Shown here: positions 51,440-60,740 of the stretch, piece after piece | How positions within the stretch are numbered: the first letter of the stretch is position 1 | Layout: every line of letters starts with the position of its first letter | Assembly (NCBI RefSeq): GCF_000423945.1 | Contig: NZ_AUIY01000012.1 | Location: 1 to 64,000, forward strand | Length of the DNA: 64,000 nucleotides | Origin: Butyrivibrio sp. XPD2002 | GTDB lineage: Bacteria; Bacillota; Clostridia; Lachnospirales; Lachnospiraceae | Direction of reading: 5' to 3' | The notes under the pieces: generated by a model | Told to the model about the DNA's origin: nothing | Seen by the model: the letters and a program-made list of their open reading frames with translations, nothing else | Databases searched by the model: none | Translations under genes and position numbers: made by a program

Positions 51440-51495
51440 AAACAGGTCTGTTGCAAAGATTATTTTTCTTGTGTGACAGGCTTGTTTTTAATTTC
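51440..51495 (+). terminator. Terminator after the GT4 gene, with an alternative pairing
   Basis: AAACAGGTCTGT pairs with ACAGGCTTGTTT (12 bp, two G-U) around a 24-base loop, followed by a T tract. The overlapping GTGTGAC (51471-51477) can instead pair with GTCACAC (51518-51524), which is followed by AGATTTTT, so two exclusive folds exist. Confidence 0.55.
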
Positions 51496-51544
51496 ATAGC
51501 TTCCGTTGAAAATCCCCGTCACACAGATTTTTACACATAAATTG

Positions 51545-51553
51545 TGGTAAAAT
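51545..51553 (+). promoter_or_regulatory. Extended -10 promoter of the ACT-domain gene
   Basis: TGGTAAAAT, 63 bases before the start of the ACT-domain gene. The same TTGTGGTAAAAT text is found before the MoxR gene. Confidence 0.45.
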
Positions 51554-51616
51554 AATAACAAATATGCGACAAAGCATTTATCTTAATTCATACATGTTCT
51601 AAAAAGGAGAATTCAC

Positions 51617-51985
51617 ATGGAACTTAAGAAAATAAATAAGGATTTCACTGTATGTAAGGTTAAAAATCTTGATCATGTAGATATGAGTAAAGAATTTATT
51701 TTTGTAAGTAAGACGGATGAGGAAATATCCCTTGTCTGTGAGACTGTGGATGTTCCTTCAAATACCACGGATAGAAGTGATGGATTTAAAGCCTTTAGGA
51801 TTGAGGGTAAGCTTGATTTTTCACTTATTGGAATTCTTTCCAAGATATCAACAGCGCTGGCTAAGAACAATATTGGAATTTTTGCGATATCTACCTATAA
51901 CACGGACTATATCCTTGTGAAAAATGAGGACTTCGAGAAGGCAGAGGCTGTTCTTGATGAGAAGGGCTACAGGATCACGGAATAA
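51617..51985 (+). CDS. Small ACT-domain protein
   Basis: Cytoplasmic protein of 122 residues. The N-terminal ~55 residues form a first ACT-like unit, and the second (about 60-122) shows FSLIGILSKISTALAKNNIGIFAISTYNTDYILV, the hallmark of the stand-alone ACT/CASTOR-like group, where such domains usually bind amino acids. The exact ligand is unknown. AAAAAGGAG precedes the ATG. It is followed after 68 bases by the M32 carboxypeptidase gene; an amino-acid sensing role next to a peptidase is plausible but unproven. Confidence 0.85.
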   Translation: MELKKINKDFTVCKVKNLDHVDMSKEFIFVSKTDEEISLVCETVDVPSNTTDRSDGFKAFRIEGKLDFSLIGILSKISTALAKNNIGIFAISTYNTDYILVKNEDFEKAEAVLDEKGYRITE

Positions 51986-52053
51986 GTGGTAAAGGAGAAC
52001 TACTAACGGTAAGACCAAATAAAAAATATAAACACAGAAGGGAACTATTGATC

Positions 52054-53616
52054 ATGAACTCAGAAACAAAAAAGAACTTAGACTTCGTACAGGCGGTGCT
52101 TAAGGAGGCAGAGATGTATGCTCATGCAAGCCGTCTTTTGACATATGACCAGGAGACAATCTGCCCTGAAAAAGGAATGGAGGAGCAGGGAGAGATCACA
52201 GCATTTTTGCAGAATCAGGTATTCAAGCTCCAGAAGCAGCCAAAATTTGAAGAAGCAATGCTCTACATCTACGAGCACAGAGATGAGCTTGAGGAGTTTG
52301 ACAGAGTGTGTGCAGAGCAGCTCTACAGGGATTATGCAAAGACCAGGAACATCACCACAGAGAAGCAACTTGAGTTTTCAAGGATAATGAACAAGGCATT
52401 TGTAGACTGGTCAGCAGCAAGAAAAGCTTCAGATTTTTCAATGTTTGCAGATTCTCTTAAAAAGGTAAGAGACGCAAACATCGAGATGATAAAGCTTCGT
52501 GACCCCAAGGATATGGAAGATCTAAATGGAAAGAAGAATGCACCTAGTCTTGATCCGGATAACAAATATTATGTGATGGGACAGCTCATAGGTGACTACG
52601 AGCGGGGAATCACCATAGAAGAGCTGGACGAGTGCTTTGAGCACTGCAAGGAGAGACTTGTTCCGCTTCTTAAAAAGATCATGAGTAGCAAGAAGAAAAT
52701 CCGCACAGATTTCATGCACAAAGAGGTTACCGAAGAGCAGCAGAGAAGGATGACGGATTATCTTATCAGTGTGATCGGCTACGACCTTACAAGAGGTGCA
52801 TATTCCACATCTGAGCATCCCTTCACAGACTGGATGGGTAAGAATGATATCCGTATAACAACTCATTATTATCCGACAGACTTTGCAGCCAGCATGTACT
52901 CTATCATTCATGAGGGCGGACACGCTTTATTTGAGATGCTTCAGCCTGAGGAGAATTATGACCACTTCATAGAGGGTGGCAAAACTCTTGGCATGCATGA
53001 GTCAGTTTCAAGAATGTATGAGAACAGACTTGGAAGATCAAAGAGCTTTATCAAGCTGATCTATCCCAAGACCTGTGAGATATTCCCCGAGGCAATGGAG
53101 GGAGTATCAGAGGAGGAATTCTACGAGGCAATAAACGTAGTTGAGCCTTCACTTATAAGAACGGAGTCAGATGAATTTACATACACCTTCCACATCATAA
53201 TCAGATATGAGATTGAGAAGGAGATAATAAGCGGAGACATCGATATCGCGGATATCCCGCGCAGATGGAGAGAGAAATATGAGGAATATCTCGGAGTATC
53301 TCCCAAGACAGACAGAGAGGGCGTGCTCCAGGATGTTCACTGGGCATCAGGCTTTGGATACTTCCCTACATACTCAATGGGAAATATGTACAATGCCATG
53401 TACTATAACCGCATGAAAAATGAGATCGATATCGACAAGGCAGTTGAAAGCGGAGACTTTGCTACCATCAACAACTGGATGAAGGAAAACGTATTTAAGA
53501 AGGCAGACAGACTTTCACCTGCAGAGTGGATAAAGGATATCACAGGAAGAGACTTCACAGCGGATGACTTCCTTGACTATCTTGAGGAGAAGTACTCAGG
53601 ACTATATGAACTTTAA
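52054..53616 (+). CDS. M32-family (Taq/Pfu) metallocarboxypeptidase
   Basis: Zinc-dependent carboxypeptidase of 520 residues that removes C-terminal amino acids, in the cytoplasm. The zinc site HEGGH (HExxH) lies in MYSIIHEGGHALFEML near residue 290; the third ligand and family mark HESVSRMYENRLGRS follow about 35 residues later. The N-terminal ASRLLTYDQET and the DDFLDYLEEKY tail also match M32. An ATG at 52054, about ten bases from AGAAGGGA, is preferred over a TTG two codons upstream. It lies 33 bases before a hybrid histidine kinase gene with no visible terminator between them. Confidence 0.92.
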   Translation: MNSETKKNLDFVQAVLKEAEMYAHASRLLTYDQETICPEKGMEEQGEITAFLQNQVFKLQKQPKFEEAMLYIYEHRDELEEFDRVCAEQLYRDYAKTRNITTEKQLEFSRIMNKAFVDWSAARKASDFSMFADSLKKVRDANIEMIKLRDPKDMEDLNGKKNAPSLDPDNKYYVMGQLIGDYERGITIEELDECFEHCKERLVPLLKKIMSSKKKIRTDFMHKEVTEEQQRRMTDYLISVIGYDLTRGAYSTSEHPFTDWMGKNDIRITTHYYPTDFAASMYSIIHEGGHALFEMLQPEENYDHFIEGGKTLGMHESVSRMYENRLGRSKSFIKLIYPKTCEIFPEAMEGVSEEEFYEAINVVEPSLIRTESDEFTYTFHIIIRYEIEKEIISGDIDIADIPRRWREKYEEYLGVSPKTDREGVLQDVHWASGFGYFPTYSMGNMYNAMYYNRMKNEIDIDKAVESGDFATINNWMKENVFKKADRLSPAEWIKDITGRDFTADDFLDYLEEKYSGLYEL

Positions 53617-53649
53617 TAGATAACAGATAGGGATAAGGCTTTAACTTTT

Positions 53650-55170
53650 ATGAAGATTATTGCACATCGTGTAAAGTTCATACTGTACCTTATATTCATG
53701 CTCGTAAGTCTCTTTCTGGGAGGTGTGGCAATAGCCTACAGATGGGAGATTTTGTGGGTTTTATTCTTTACGCTTCTTTTTGCGCTTTTCCTGGTGCTTG
53801 CAGGCTATGTGTATATGTCCAGTCAGAGGGACAGTGCCTACGAGGTTCTCAGAAAGCAGAAGGAAAATGATGAAGAGGACGCCAGAAGAAGAATGGCATA
53901 TTTTGCAAATATGTCTCATGAGATAAGGACACCCATTAACGCCATCCTTGGATACGACGAGCTTATTCTCAGGGAGTACAATGACCCTGCCCTCAGACAG
54001 TATGCCTACAATATCAGATCTGCAGGTAATACGCTGCTTTCTCTGATAAATGATTCGCTGGATTACTCAAGAATCGAAGCCGGTAAGATGGAACTTTTCC
54101 CGACAGAGTATGACCTTGGTGTGGTGGTAGAGGATATGATGAGCCTCATCCGCCCCAGGGCGCTGGCGAAGGGGCTTGACCTTAAGGGATATGTGAATGA
54201 AAACATCCCCCGCAGGCTTTATGGTGATGCGGACAGATTGAAGCAGTGTATCGCGAATATACTCACAAATGCTGTGAAGTATACAGAGGACGGAGAGATA
54301 GATTTCTCAGTTGATTATGAAAGTATTCAGCCCAAGGAGGGAGCTGATGAGCAGGAGATACTTCTTAAGGTTGCTGTCAGAGATACAGGTATCGGTATTA
54401 AAAAAGAGGATCTTCAGAGACTTTACAGACCCTTTGAGAGAATTGAGGAAGAGAAGATAAAGTCCATTGAAGGAAGCGGACTTGGAATATCGATCGTAAG
54501 GCAGATTTTATCCCTTATGGGGTCGGAGCTTAAGGTTGAAAGTATCTACGGAGAGGGAAGTAATTTCCATTTTGCAATTAAGCAAAAGGTGGTGGGCTAT
54601 GAACCCATCGGAGATTTTGAGCGGAGCTATGCCAGAAGTGTAATGGATAAATCACACTTCAAGATTGGATTTACAGCTACAGATGCAAGGGTTCTTATAG
54701 TTGATGATGCAGAGCTTAACCTTGCAGTTATGGAAGGCCTTCTTAATGGAACGGGAATTCAGGTTGATTCCGCTCTTTCCGCACAGACAGGTCTTGAGTG
54801 TGCAAAAGCAAATAAGTATGACATGATTTTTATAGACCTTATGATGCCAGGAATGAATGGTCAGCAGATGACCTCCCTTCTTCGCAGCACTAAGGGAATA
54901 AATAAGGAAACACCTTGTGTTGCACTGACAGCCGGTGCCCGCCAGGAGGTTAGAAGCGAATATAAAAAGCAGGGATTTACAGATTATCTGTTAAAACCGA
55001 TTGTATTTAAGGAACTGGAATCTATCCTTATCAGGTATATTCCTGATGAGAAGATAAAAAGAAAAAAGAGCAGTATAAACAGTAAAAATAAGGCAGCAAT
55101 CCCTGTTCTTGCAACTGATGAGAAGCTTCAGGAAGCATATAAGATTCTGGCGCAGAGGGAGCCTAAATAA
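53650..55170 (+). CDS. Hybrid sensor histidine kinase (2TM-HisKA-HATPase-REC)
   Basis: Membrane kinase of 506 residues. Two adjacent helices (about 8-30 and 34-58) leave almost no external domain. HisKA carries the phospho-acceptor His90 in ANMSHEIRTPINAILGY. HATPase has the N box NILTNAVKYTEDG, G1 VRDTGIGI and G2 GSGLGISIV. A linker leads to a receiver (about 345-470) with VLIVDDAELN, Asp396 in IFIDLMMPGMNG and the switch lysine in LLKPI. All catalytic parts are intact; it is the only gene of the island with an ATPase domain. It is probably co-transcribed with the next three genes. AAGG lies about 12 bases before the ATG. Confidence 0.9.
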   Translation: MKIIAHRVKFILYLIFMLVSLFLGGVAIAYRWEILWVLFFTLLFALFLVLAGYVYMSSQRDSAYEVLRKQKENDEEDARRRMAYFANMSHEIRTPINAILGYDELILREYNDPALRQYAYNIRSAGNTLLSLINDSLDYSRIEAGKMELFPTEYDLGVVVEDMMSLIRPRALAKGLDLKGYVNENIPRRLYGDADRLKQCIANILTNAVKYTEDGEIDFSVDYESIQPKEGADEQEILLKVAVRDTGIGIKKEDLQRLYRPFERIEEEKIKSIEGSGLGISIVRQILSLMGSELKVESIYGEGSNFHFAIKQKVVGYEPIGDFERSYARSVMDKSHFKIGFTATDARVLIVDDAELNLAVMEGLLNGTGIQVDSALSAQTGLECAKANKYDMIFIDLMMPGMNGQQMTSLLRSTKGINKETPCVALTAGARQEVRSEYKKQGFTDYLLKPIVFKELESILIRYIPDEKIKRKKSSINSKNKAAIPVLATDEKLQEAYKILAQREPK

Positions 55171-55197
55171 TCTGTTGATTATAGAGGTAAGAGAAAA

Positions 55198-57012
55198 TTG
55201 ATTCTTAAATTCAACATTTTTCTGGAACTGGCGGTGATACCGCTGGACTTCATATTGTGTGTGTTCTTCCTTATGCGCTATAAGGATGACACCAGAGTAA
55301 ACAGGGAGTTCAAGCTCCTTTCTTTGCTTGTGCTTTTTGGAACAGTTCTTGATGTGGTAAACGCGGTATCTATCAGTCTTGGAAGTGCGGTTCCGCTGAT
55401 TCCGAGATATGCCCTAAATACGCTTAATTATGTGTCCGCTACCCTTGGTGCTTATCAGTTTGTGCGCTATGTTATTTCCTACGTCGGAGAGCAGTATAGC
55501 AGGACAACGGGAGCGTTTATCAACAGGGTTCTTCTGGGAATATATTTCCTTATCATTTTACAAAATATCTTTTTCGGAACTGTCTTTTCATATCTTCCTG
55601 AGGGAAATCTTGTGATAGGACCCTTGTACATGCTGGTTGTCTATGCCTATCCACTGTACTACATCATGTGCGGCGGAGTTTTTATCCTAAGTCACAGCGA
55701 AAGCTATGCCAGAAAAATGAAATATGCCCTGGCTGCAACATTTGCTTTCGTGGTACTTCTCTATGGCGTTCAGATGTTTTTCTATCAGAATCTTCTTGTA
55801 ACATTCTTTGTGGCATCACTTGCGTTGCTTGTTATGTTCCTTACACTGGAAACACCGGACTATGCTAAGCTCCGAAGGACCTTGGAGGAGCTGTCTGTGT
55901 CCAAAAGAGAGCTTGAGGCATCAAGTATAAGGGCGACAGAGGCAAGCCATGCTAAGTCAAGATTTCTTGCGCAGATGTCCAATGATATCAGAACTCCTGT
56001 AAATGCCATAATGGGTTATTCCAATCTGATTCTGGCAGATACAGAGGAGGAGGCTACAAAGGAATACACAAGGCGTGTGAAAATTTCCGCAAAGCGCCTT
56101 CTGACTTTCTTTGAGAACGTTCTTAATTATATTTCAGAGGAGACTGATGAAAACGGTCCAAGACGCCTGCCTTCTATGGCGGAGCTTATTGAGCGTACCG
56201 ATGAAAATGAATTCATTGATGGTGATGCTACAACTAACAGGACAGAAATCAGCGGTGCTTCAGAGATGAGGATTCTCGTGGTGGATGATACTGCCATGAA
56301 TATGGATATTATGGTGAGAATGCTGACACCTATGGGATTTACCGTCGATACAGCAGCAAACGGGCAGCAGGCGGTCATCCAGGTCAGAAAGTTCAGATAT
56401 GACCTCATTTTCATGGATCATCTGATGCCTGTCATGGACGGCGTGGAAGCGCTTAAGCACTTAAGGGAAGAGCATCTTTGTGATAATACTCCTGTAATTA
56501 TGCTGACTGCCAACGCTATTGCCGGGCAGGATGAGGAGTATTTAAGTAAGGGCTTTGCAGCGTATCTTACAAAGCCATTTACAGAGGACATGGTGCTGGA
56601 TATCCTGAAGCAGTTTTTATCAGGAAAAGGCGAGATACTAAGCGGCGAGATGGACCTTTCAGTATGGGAGAATTTTCAGGAGAAGCTGCCCATGGTCAGA
56701 GTCGCAAAGCCAAGAGAATACTTGCTGCATGATATAAAGCTTTATAAAAAGCTCCTGGAAGTTTATTCGAAGGAGGATAAGAGTTCGGAGCTTTCAGCTG
56801 CCATAAGACAGGGGAACTATGATGAGAGTCTTGCCCTGATAAGATCCGAGCATGATAAGGCTCAGCTCATTGGAGCAGAGAATCTTGTGAAAATGACAGA
56901 GAAGCTTGAAGCACTTTGCAGGAAAAAGGAGTTTGAGCTTCTCCGCGAGAGAATAGGAGCTTTTGTATCAGAGAGAAACGAGCTGGCTAGTGCAATAAGT
57001 GAGAGACTGTAG
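55198..57012 (+). CDS. 7TM sensor with degenerate HisKA, receiver and degenerate HPt
   Basis: Membrane protein of 604 residues. About six to seven helices (5-220) form a sensor region like that of the gene at 57439. A helix pair follows with the HisKA text AQMSNDIRTPVNAIMGY, in which the phosphorylated His is Asn262. There is no HATPase domain. The receiver (about 360-480) is intact with Asp407 in LIFMDHLMPVMDG and the LTKPF lysine. The C-terminal HPt-like helices have Arg549 where the paralogue has the phosphorylated His564; a His552 is three residues further. It can therefore probably receive phosphate on Asp407 only. TTG start at 55198 after AGAGG; tightly packed with neighbours. Confidence 0.82.
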   Translation: MILKFNIFLELAVIPLDFILCVFFLMRYKDDTRVNREFKLLSLLVLFGTVLDVVNAVSISLGSAVPLIPRYALNTLNYVSATLGAYQFVRYVISYVGEQYSRTTGAFINRVLLGIYFLIILQNIFFGTVFSYLPEGNLVIGPLYMLVVYAYPLYYIMCGGVFILSHSESYARKMKYALAATFAFVVLLYGVQMFFYQNLLVTFFVASLALLVMFLTLETPDYAKLRRTLEELSVSKRELEASSIRATEASHAKSRFLAQMSNDIRTPVNAIMGYSNLILADTEEEATKEYTRRVKISAKRLLTFFENVLNYISEETDENGPRRLPSMAELIERTDENEFIDGDATTNRTEISGASEMRILVVDDTAMNMDIMVRMLTPMGFTVDTAANGQQAVIQVRKFRYDLIFMDHLMPVMDGVEALKHLREEHLCDNTPVIMLTANAIAGQDEEYLSKGFAAYLTKPFTEDMVLDILKQFLSGKGEILSGEMDLSVWENFQEKLPMVRVAKPREYLLHDIKLYKKLLEVYSKEDKSSELSAAIRQGNYDESLALIRSEHDKAQLIGAENLVKMTEKLEALCRKKEFELLRERIGAFVSERNELASAISERL

Positions 57013-57022
57013 GTGAATCGAA

Positions 57023-57391
57023 TTGAGTAAACAGATTTTAGTTATTGATGATTCCGAAACTGAGAGACTATTTATCTCAGAGCTTGCAAGAAAAATAGAG
57101 GATGTAAGCTGCGATGTCGCGGCGAATTTTTCAGAGGCTAAGGACAGGCTTTCAGAGAAAAGCTATGACCTTGTTCTTGTTGATGCCTATATGCCTGAAG
57201 GAACGGGAGATAGTCTGTGGAACGAAATCCTGGAGCGGAATCCGGATGAAGATACCAGGCCTCACGCTGTAATTATGGGGCGAGAATCAGACTTTGAGGA
57301 TGGATATCTTCTGAAAAACGGATTTGCCAATTTTATTGAAAAGCCTGTCGGGTTCAATATGCTAAAGGCTGCTATTTCATTGTATGCATAG
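57023..57391 (+). CDS. Single-domain receiver (CheY-like)
   Basis: Stand-alone receiver of 122 residues. The acidic pair is in VIDDSETE, the phospho-acceptor Asp in LVLVDAYMPEGTG and the switch lysine in FIEKPVG. The usual Thr/Ser before the lysine side is replaced in AVIMGRES, an unusual text. TTG start at 57023, 10 bases after the stop of the previous gene, with AGGTGA before it. It probably shuttles phosphate within the island. Confidence 0.85.
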   Translation: MSKQILVIDDSETERLFISELARKIEDVSCDVAANFSEAKDRLSEKSYDLVLVDAYMPEGTGDSLWNEILERNPDEDTRPHAVIMGRESDFEDGYLLKNGFANFIEKPVGFNMLKAAISLYA

Positions 57392-57438
57392 CAGCATCTT
57401 GCCAGACAGGATGGTAGCGAAACACGAGGGGGAAAAGA

Positions 57439-59925
57439 ATGTTTCTTCATAATCTTTCATTCGGTTTGTCTGCGGTTTTGTATGACTTACTGATATGTAT
57501 GTTTCTTACAATAACATATACAGATTCTTCCCAGACCACGAAGGCCTTTAGAAAATTTGCCTATTGTCTTATGGCTGCCACGGCTATAGATACGATGACT
57601 GCAGCTGCAGAGATGTATTCAACAATGGTTCCTGTTGCGGGACATTACGTTATGCATTCAGTGAATATCCTGTCCGCAACAGTAGCTGCTAATTCCTACG
57701 CTGAGTATATCGTAGCATGCGCAAAGGTTGATATAAAGGATACACTTTTGTACAAGATCAATCTGGCTGTCATTATTATCCAGTGTTTTATGATGGTGCA
57801 GAATGCTTATACTGGAAATGTTTTTGTCTGCATGGAGGATGGAACCTATGTTACAGGCATGATGTTCCTTGCGTGCTCGCTTCTTCTTCCCTGCTATTAT
57901 ATTCTTCTGGCTACCGGCTTTGTGGTGGTAAACAGGAAGAACTATACACTGCTGCAGTTATTTAGCATTGCTGTGGCGACTATCATGGTAATAGCTATCT
58001 ACATGCTTCAGATGCTGTGGCTTAAGAATGTTGTACTTATATTCTTTGCTGCATCTGTAGCACTTCTTATTTTGTTATTCACACTGGAGACTCCAGATTA
58101 TCACAGACTTGAGAAGACGATCGGTAAGCTTGAGATTGCGGAGAAAAAGGCCTACGAAGCAAGAAAAAAGGCAGAGAAGGCAAACGAAGCAAAAAGTGAA
58201 TTTCTGTCTCAGATGTCCCATGAGATAAGAACTCCCATCAATTCGATTTTGGGATTTGATAACCTTATTCTGGAAAACACAAAGGAAGCCAGAGTAGCTG
58301 AGTATGCTTCGAAGATAAAAGGAGCAGGAGAAACTCTGCTGGCATTTTTCAATAATCTTCTCAATCTTATTGCGCAGAATCCGGGAGAGGATGTGGATGT
58401 CAGTCAGATGTTTGACTATTCCGCACTTCTTAATACGGATATCGATGAAACCATCGTTCCGATAATGCCTAAGGCGCAGGTACTTGTGGTGGATGATAAT
58501 TCAATGAATGTGGACCTTCTTCTGAAGATTCTGAATAAAACAGAGGCCCAGATCGATACGGCCGTGGATGGACAGAAGGCTCTGATGAAGCTTAGGAAAA
58601 AGACCTACGACCTTGTGGTTATGGATCACATGATGCCCATAATGGACGGCGTTGAGACTCTTAGCATCATGCGCGTTGAGCGTCTTAGTAAGGATGCTCC
58701 TGTTATCATGCTCACGGCAGGTGGACTTAGAGGAGATGAAGAGAGATTTAAGGAGCTCGGTTTTGATGCATATCTGACAAAGCCTGTAGTTGCAGATAAG
58801 CTGTACAGTCTTCTTATTGATCTGATGCCCTCTAATCTTATAGAGCAGAGAGCTTCTCTGGAACATCTTTTTTACATGGAAAAGAGCAGGAACGCAGAGG
58901 AAGAAAAAGAAGCTCCTGCGAATAAGATACCGGCCAGTCTGGAGTCTGCAAATGTGAATATAGCAGATATTTTCCCGGAGCTTAATGTAGAAAATGGTCT
59001 GGGCTTCTGCATGGGAGATGAGGAGTTTTACATCTCTCAGATTGAGATGTTTGCAGAGAGCGGAAAAGGCGCTGAACTTACGAAATTTCTGGCTAATGAG
59101 GATTTTGATGCATATCTTATTTCTGTTCATTCTTTGAAGAGCACAGCTAAGACGATAGGCGCGGATAAGCTTTCAGAGGAAGCGCTTCTTCTTGAGAATG
59201 CCATAAAGGAAGGTAAGCTTGAGGTAGTAAGGGAGGGACATCCTGCCCTCAACGAGCATTTTAATAAGCTAAGCGAAGAACTTCTGAAGGGAGTAAAAAG
59301 ATATAGTGATGGCGGAGCTGCTCAGGACGGCGCATCGCATGAATATCAGGGAGAGCTGGCTGCAGCAGGGCTTTCTGCACAGATTCTCCTTGCGCTTGCC
59401 AATACTGTTGATTCCAGGGATGTAAATAACCCCGGAAGATCCATGCGAGTAGCCAGATATTCTTCTGAGATAGCAAGAAGACTTGGGAAAAGTGAAAATG
59501 AGCAGCAAAGCATTTATTATATGGGACTTGTACATGATATAGGTAAGCTTGTTATTCCTGAGAAAATTCTTAGAAAGCCTGACAGCCTGACAGATGACGA
59601 GGCTGAGATTGTAAGGCAGCATCCCATAATCGGTTATGAGATTCTGAGAAACATATCCGAGATGCCAGGGCTTGCTACCGGTGCCAGATGGCACCATGAG
59701 CGCTATGACGGAACAGGATATCCTGACGGACTTGCCGGGGAAGAAATTCCGATTGAGGCCAGGATCATAGGTATTGCGGACGCTTATGATGCCATGACTT
59801 CTGAGAGACCTTATGCGTCTGTTATGCCACCCTTGAGCATAAAACAAGAGCTGGAGAAAAACCGCTCAAAGCAGTTCGACCCGGCTCTTGTAGATATTCT
59901 TATTGCAATGATTGACGAAGCTTAA
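57439..59925 (+). CDS. 7TM protein with HisKA segment, receiver, HPt and HD-GYP phosphodiesterase
   Basis: Membrane protein of 828 residues that probably hydrolyses cyclic-di-GMP. A sensor of about seven helices (1-220) is like that at 55198. HisKA has His261 in SQMSHEIRTPINSILGF, but no HATPase follows. The receiver has Asp396 in LVVMDHMMPIMDG; the HPt (about 515-605) has His564 in VHSLKSTAKTIGADKL. The HD-GYP domain (about 630-828) shows GLVHDIGKLVIPEKIL with the HD pair 699-700 and HHERYDGTGYPDGL. All sites look functional. Lacking an ATPase, it depends on a partner kinase, probably the one at 53650. GAGGGGGAAAAGA precedes the ATG. Its stop overlaps that of the convergent LytTR gene. Confidence 0.88.
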   Translation: MFLHNLSFGLSAVLYDLLICMFLTITYTDSSQTTKAFRKFAYCLMAATAIDTMTAAAEMYSTMVPVAGHYVMHSVNILSATVAANSYAEYIVACAKVDIKDTLLYKINLAVIIIQCFMMVQNAYTGNVFVCMEDGTYVTGMMFLACSLLLPCYYILLATGFVVVNRKNYTLLQLFSIAVATIMVIAIYMLQMLWLKNVVLIFFAASVALLILLFTLETPDYHRLEKTIGKLEIAEKKAYEARKKAEKANEAKSEFLSQMSHEIRTPINSILGFDNLILENTKEARVAEYASKIKGAGETLLAFFNNLLNLIAQNPGEDVDVSQMFDYSALLNTDIDETIVPIMPKAQVLVVDDNSMNVDLLLKILNKTEAQIDTAVDGQKALMKLRKKTYDLVVMDHMMPIMDGVETLSIMRVERLSKDAPVIMLTAGGLRGDEERFKELGFDAYLTKPVVADKLYSLLIDLMPSNLIEQRASLEHLFYMEKSRNAEEEKEAPANKIPASLESANVNIADIFPELNVENGLGFCMGDEEFYISQIEMFAESGKGAELTKFLANEDFDAYLISVHSLKSTAKTIGADKLSEEALLLENAIKEGKLEVVREGHPALNEHFNKLSEELLKGVKRYSDGGAAQDGASHEYQGELAAAGLSAQILLALANTVDSRDVNNPGRSMRVARYSSEIARRLGKSENEQQSIYYMGLVHDIGKLVIPEKILRKPDSLTDDEAEIVRQHPIIGYEILRNISEMPGLATGARWHHERYDGTGYPDGLAGEEIPIEARIIGIADAYDAMTSERPYASVMPPLSIKQELEKNRSKQFDPALVDILIAMIDEA

Positions 59926-60641
59926 AAATCCTTCATGGCGTATTCGGCAAGCATTCTGTTTGCTTCTCTGACGCTCTCTCTTCTGATGTGGACAGTATCA
60001 CCGTCCTTCATCTGGAAGATCTGAAGATCCTTGTCCATGCATTTTACATGGGCCAGATTTACCAGATAACTCTGGTGGCATCTCATAAAAGAGTCATCAG
60101 GGGTCTGGGCTTCGATGTCATCCAGTTTTCCTGTTAGCTGAAGTGTGGCTCCGTTAGCCATGTGAATATACAAAGTGTGAGCACTCTGCTCGACATAGCA
60201 TATCTTTTCATAAGAAAAGGTCATGTCCTTGCCGCCTATTCTGACGGAAACTCCACCCTGTGCGCCCTTCATCTGAGCTGCGAGCTGTAAGACTTCGCCT
60301 ACTTCAACTGGATCAAAGGGCTTCATCAGATATCGGATAACTCTGTTTTTGTACCCCTCCATGGCGTGATCCTGACTGGAGGTCGCAAAAACAATAGGCA
60401 CAGATGCGTCGATGCTTCGTATCTTGGAGGTCGCATCTATACCGCCCATACCGGGCATGAGAATATCCATAAATATGAGATCATAGATACCGGGGCGGAA
60501 AGAACTAAGGAATTCTTCGCCGGATGAAAAAAGATTGATTTCTGTTCCGGGACGACTCTTGTCAATGATAAACTGAAGCTGACGTCTTTGAGTCATCTCG
60601 TCGTCACATATAGCGACTTTAATTGTGTCTGAACTAGCCAT
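59922..60641 (-). CDS. LytTR-family response regulator
   Basis: Two-component regulator of 239 residues. Receiver: VAICDDEMTQRR, phospho-acceptor Asp in LIFMDILMPGMGG, and LMKPF. The C-terminal LytTR DNA-binding domain (about 135-239) has YVEQSAHTLYIHM, FMRCHQSYLVNL and VHIRRESVREAN. LytTR regulators bind pairs of short repeats upstream of weak -35 boxes. The ATG at 60641 is chosen because GAGGGGTGAAG precedes it on the minus strand; a TTG eight codons upstream covers that site. It is divergent from the operon at 60880, whose promoter carries the repeated element at 60741-60784, a likely target. Confidence 0.9.
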   Translation of the reverse strand: MASSDTIKVAICDDEMTQRRQLQFIIDKSRPGTEINLFSSGEEFLSSFRPGIYDLIFMDILMPGMGGIDATSKIRSIDASVPIVFATSSQDHAMEGYKNRVIRYLMKPFDPVEVGEVLQLAAQMKGAQGGVSVRIGGKDMTFSYEKICYVEQSAHTLYIHMANGATLQLTGKLDDIEAQTPDDSFMRCHQSYLVNLAHVKCMDKDLQIFQMKDGDTVHIRRESVREANRMLAEYAMKDF

Positions 60642-60740
60642 TGCTTCACCCCTCACGAAAAACAAAGCTTCATTTAATTAAGCTAAATATATAATATCAT
60701 AAAAATATAGAATTTTGATAGTTTTTAACATAAATATTAC

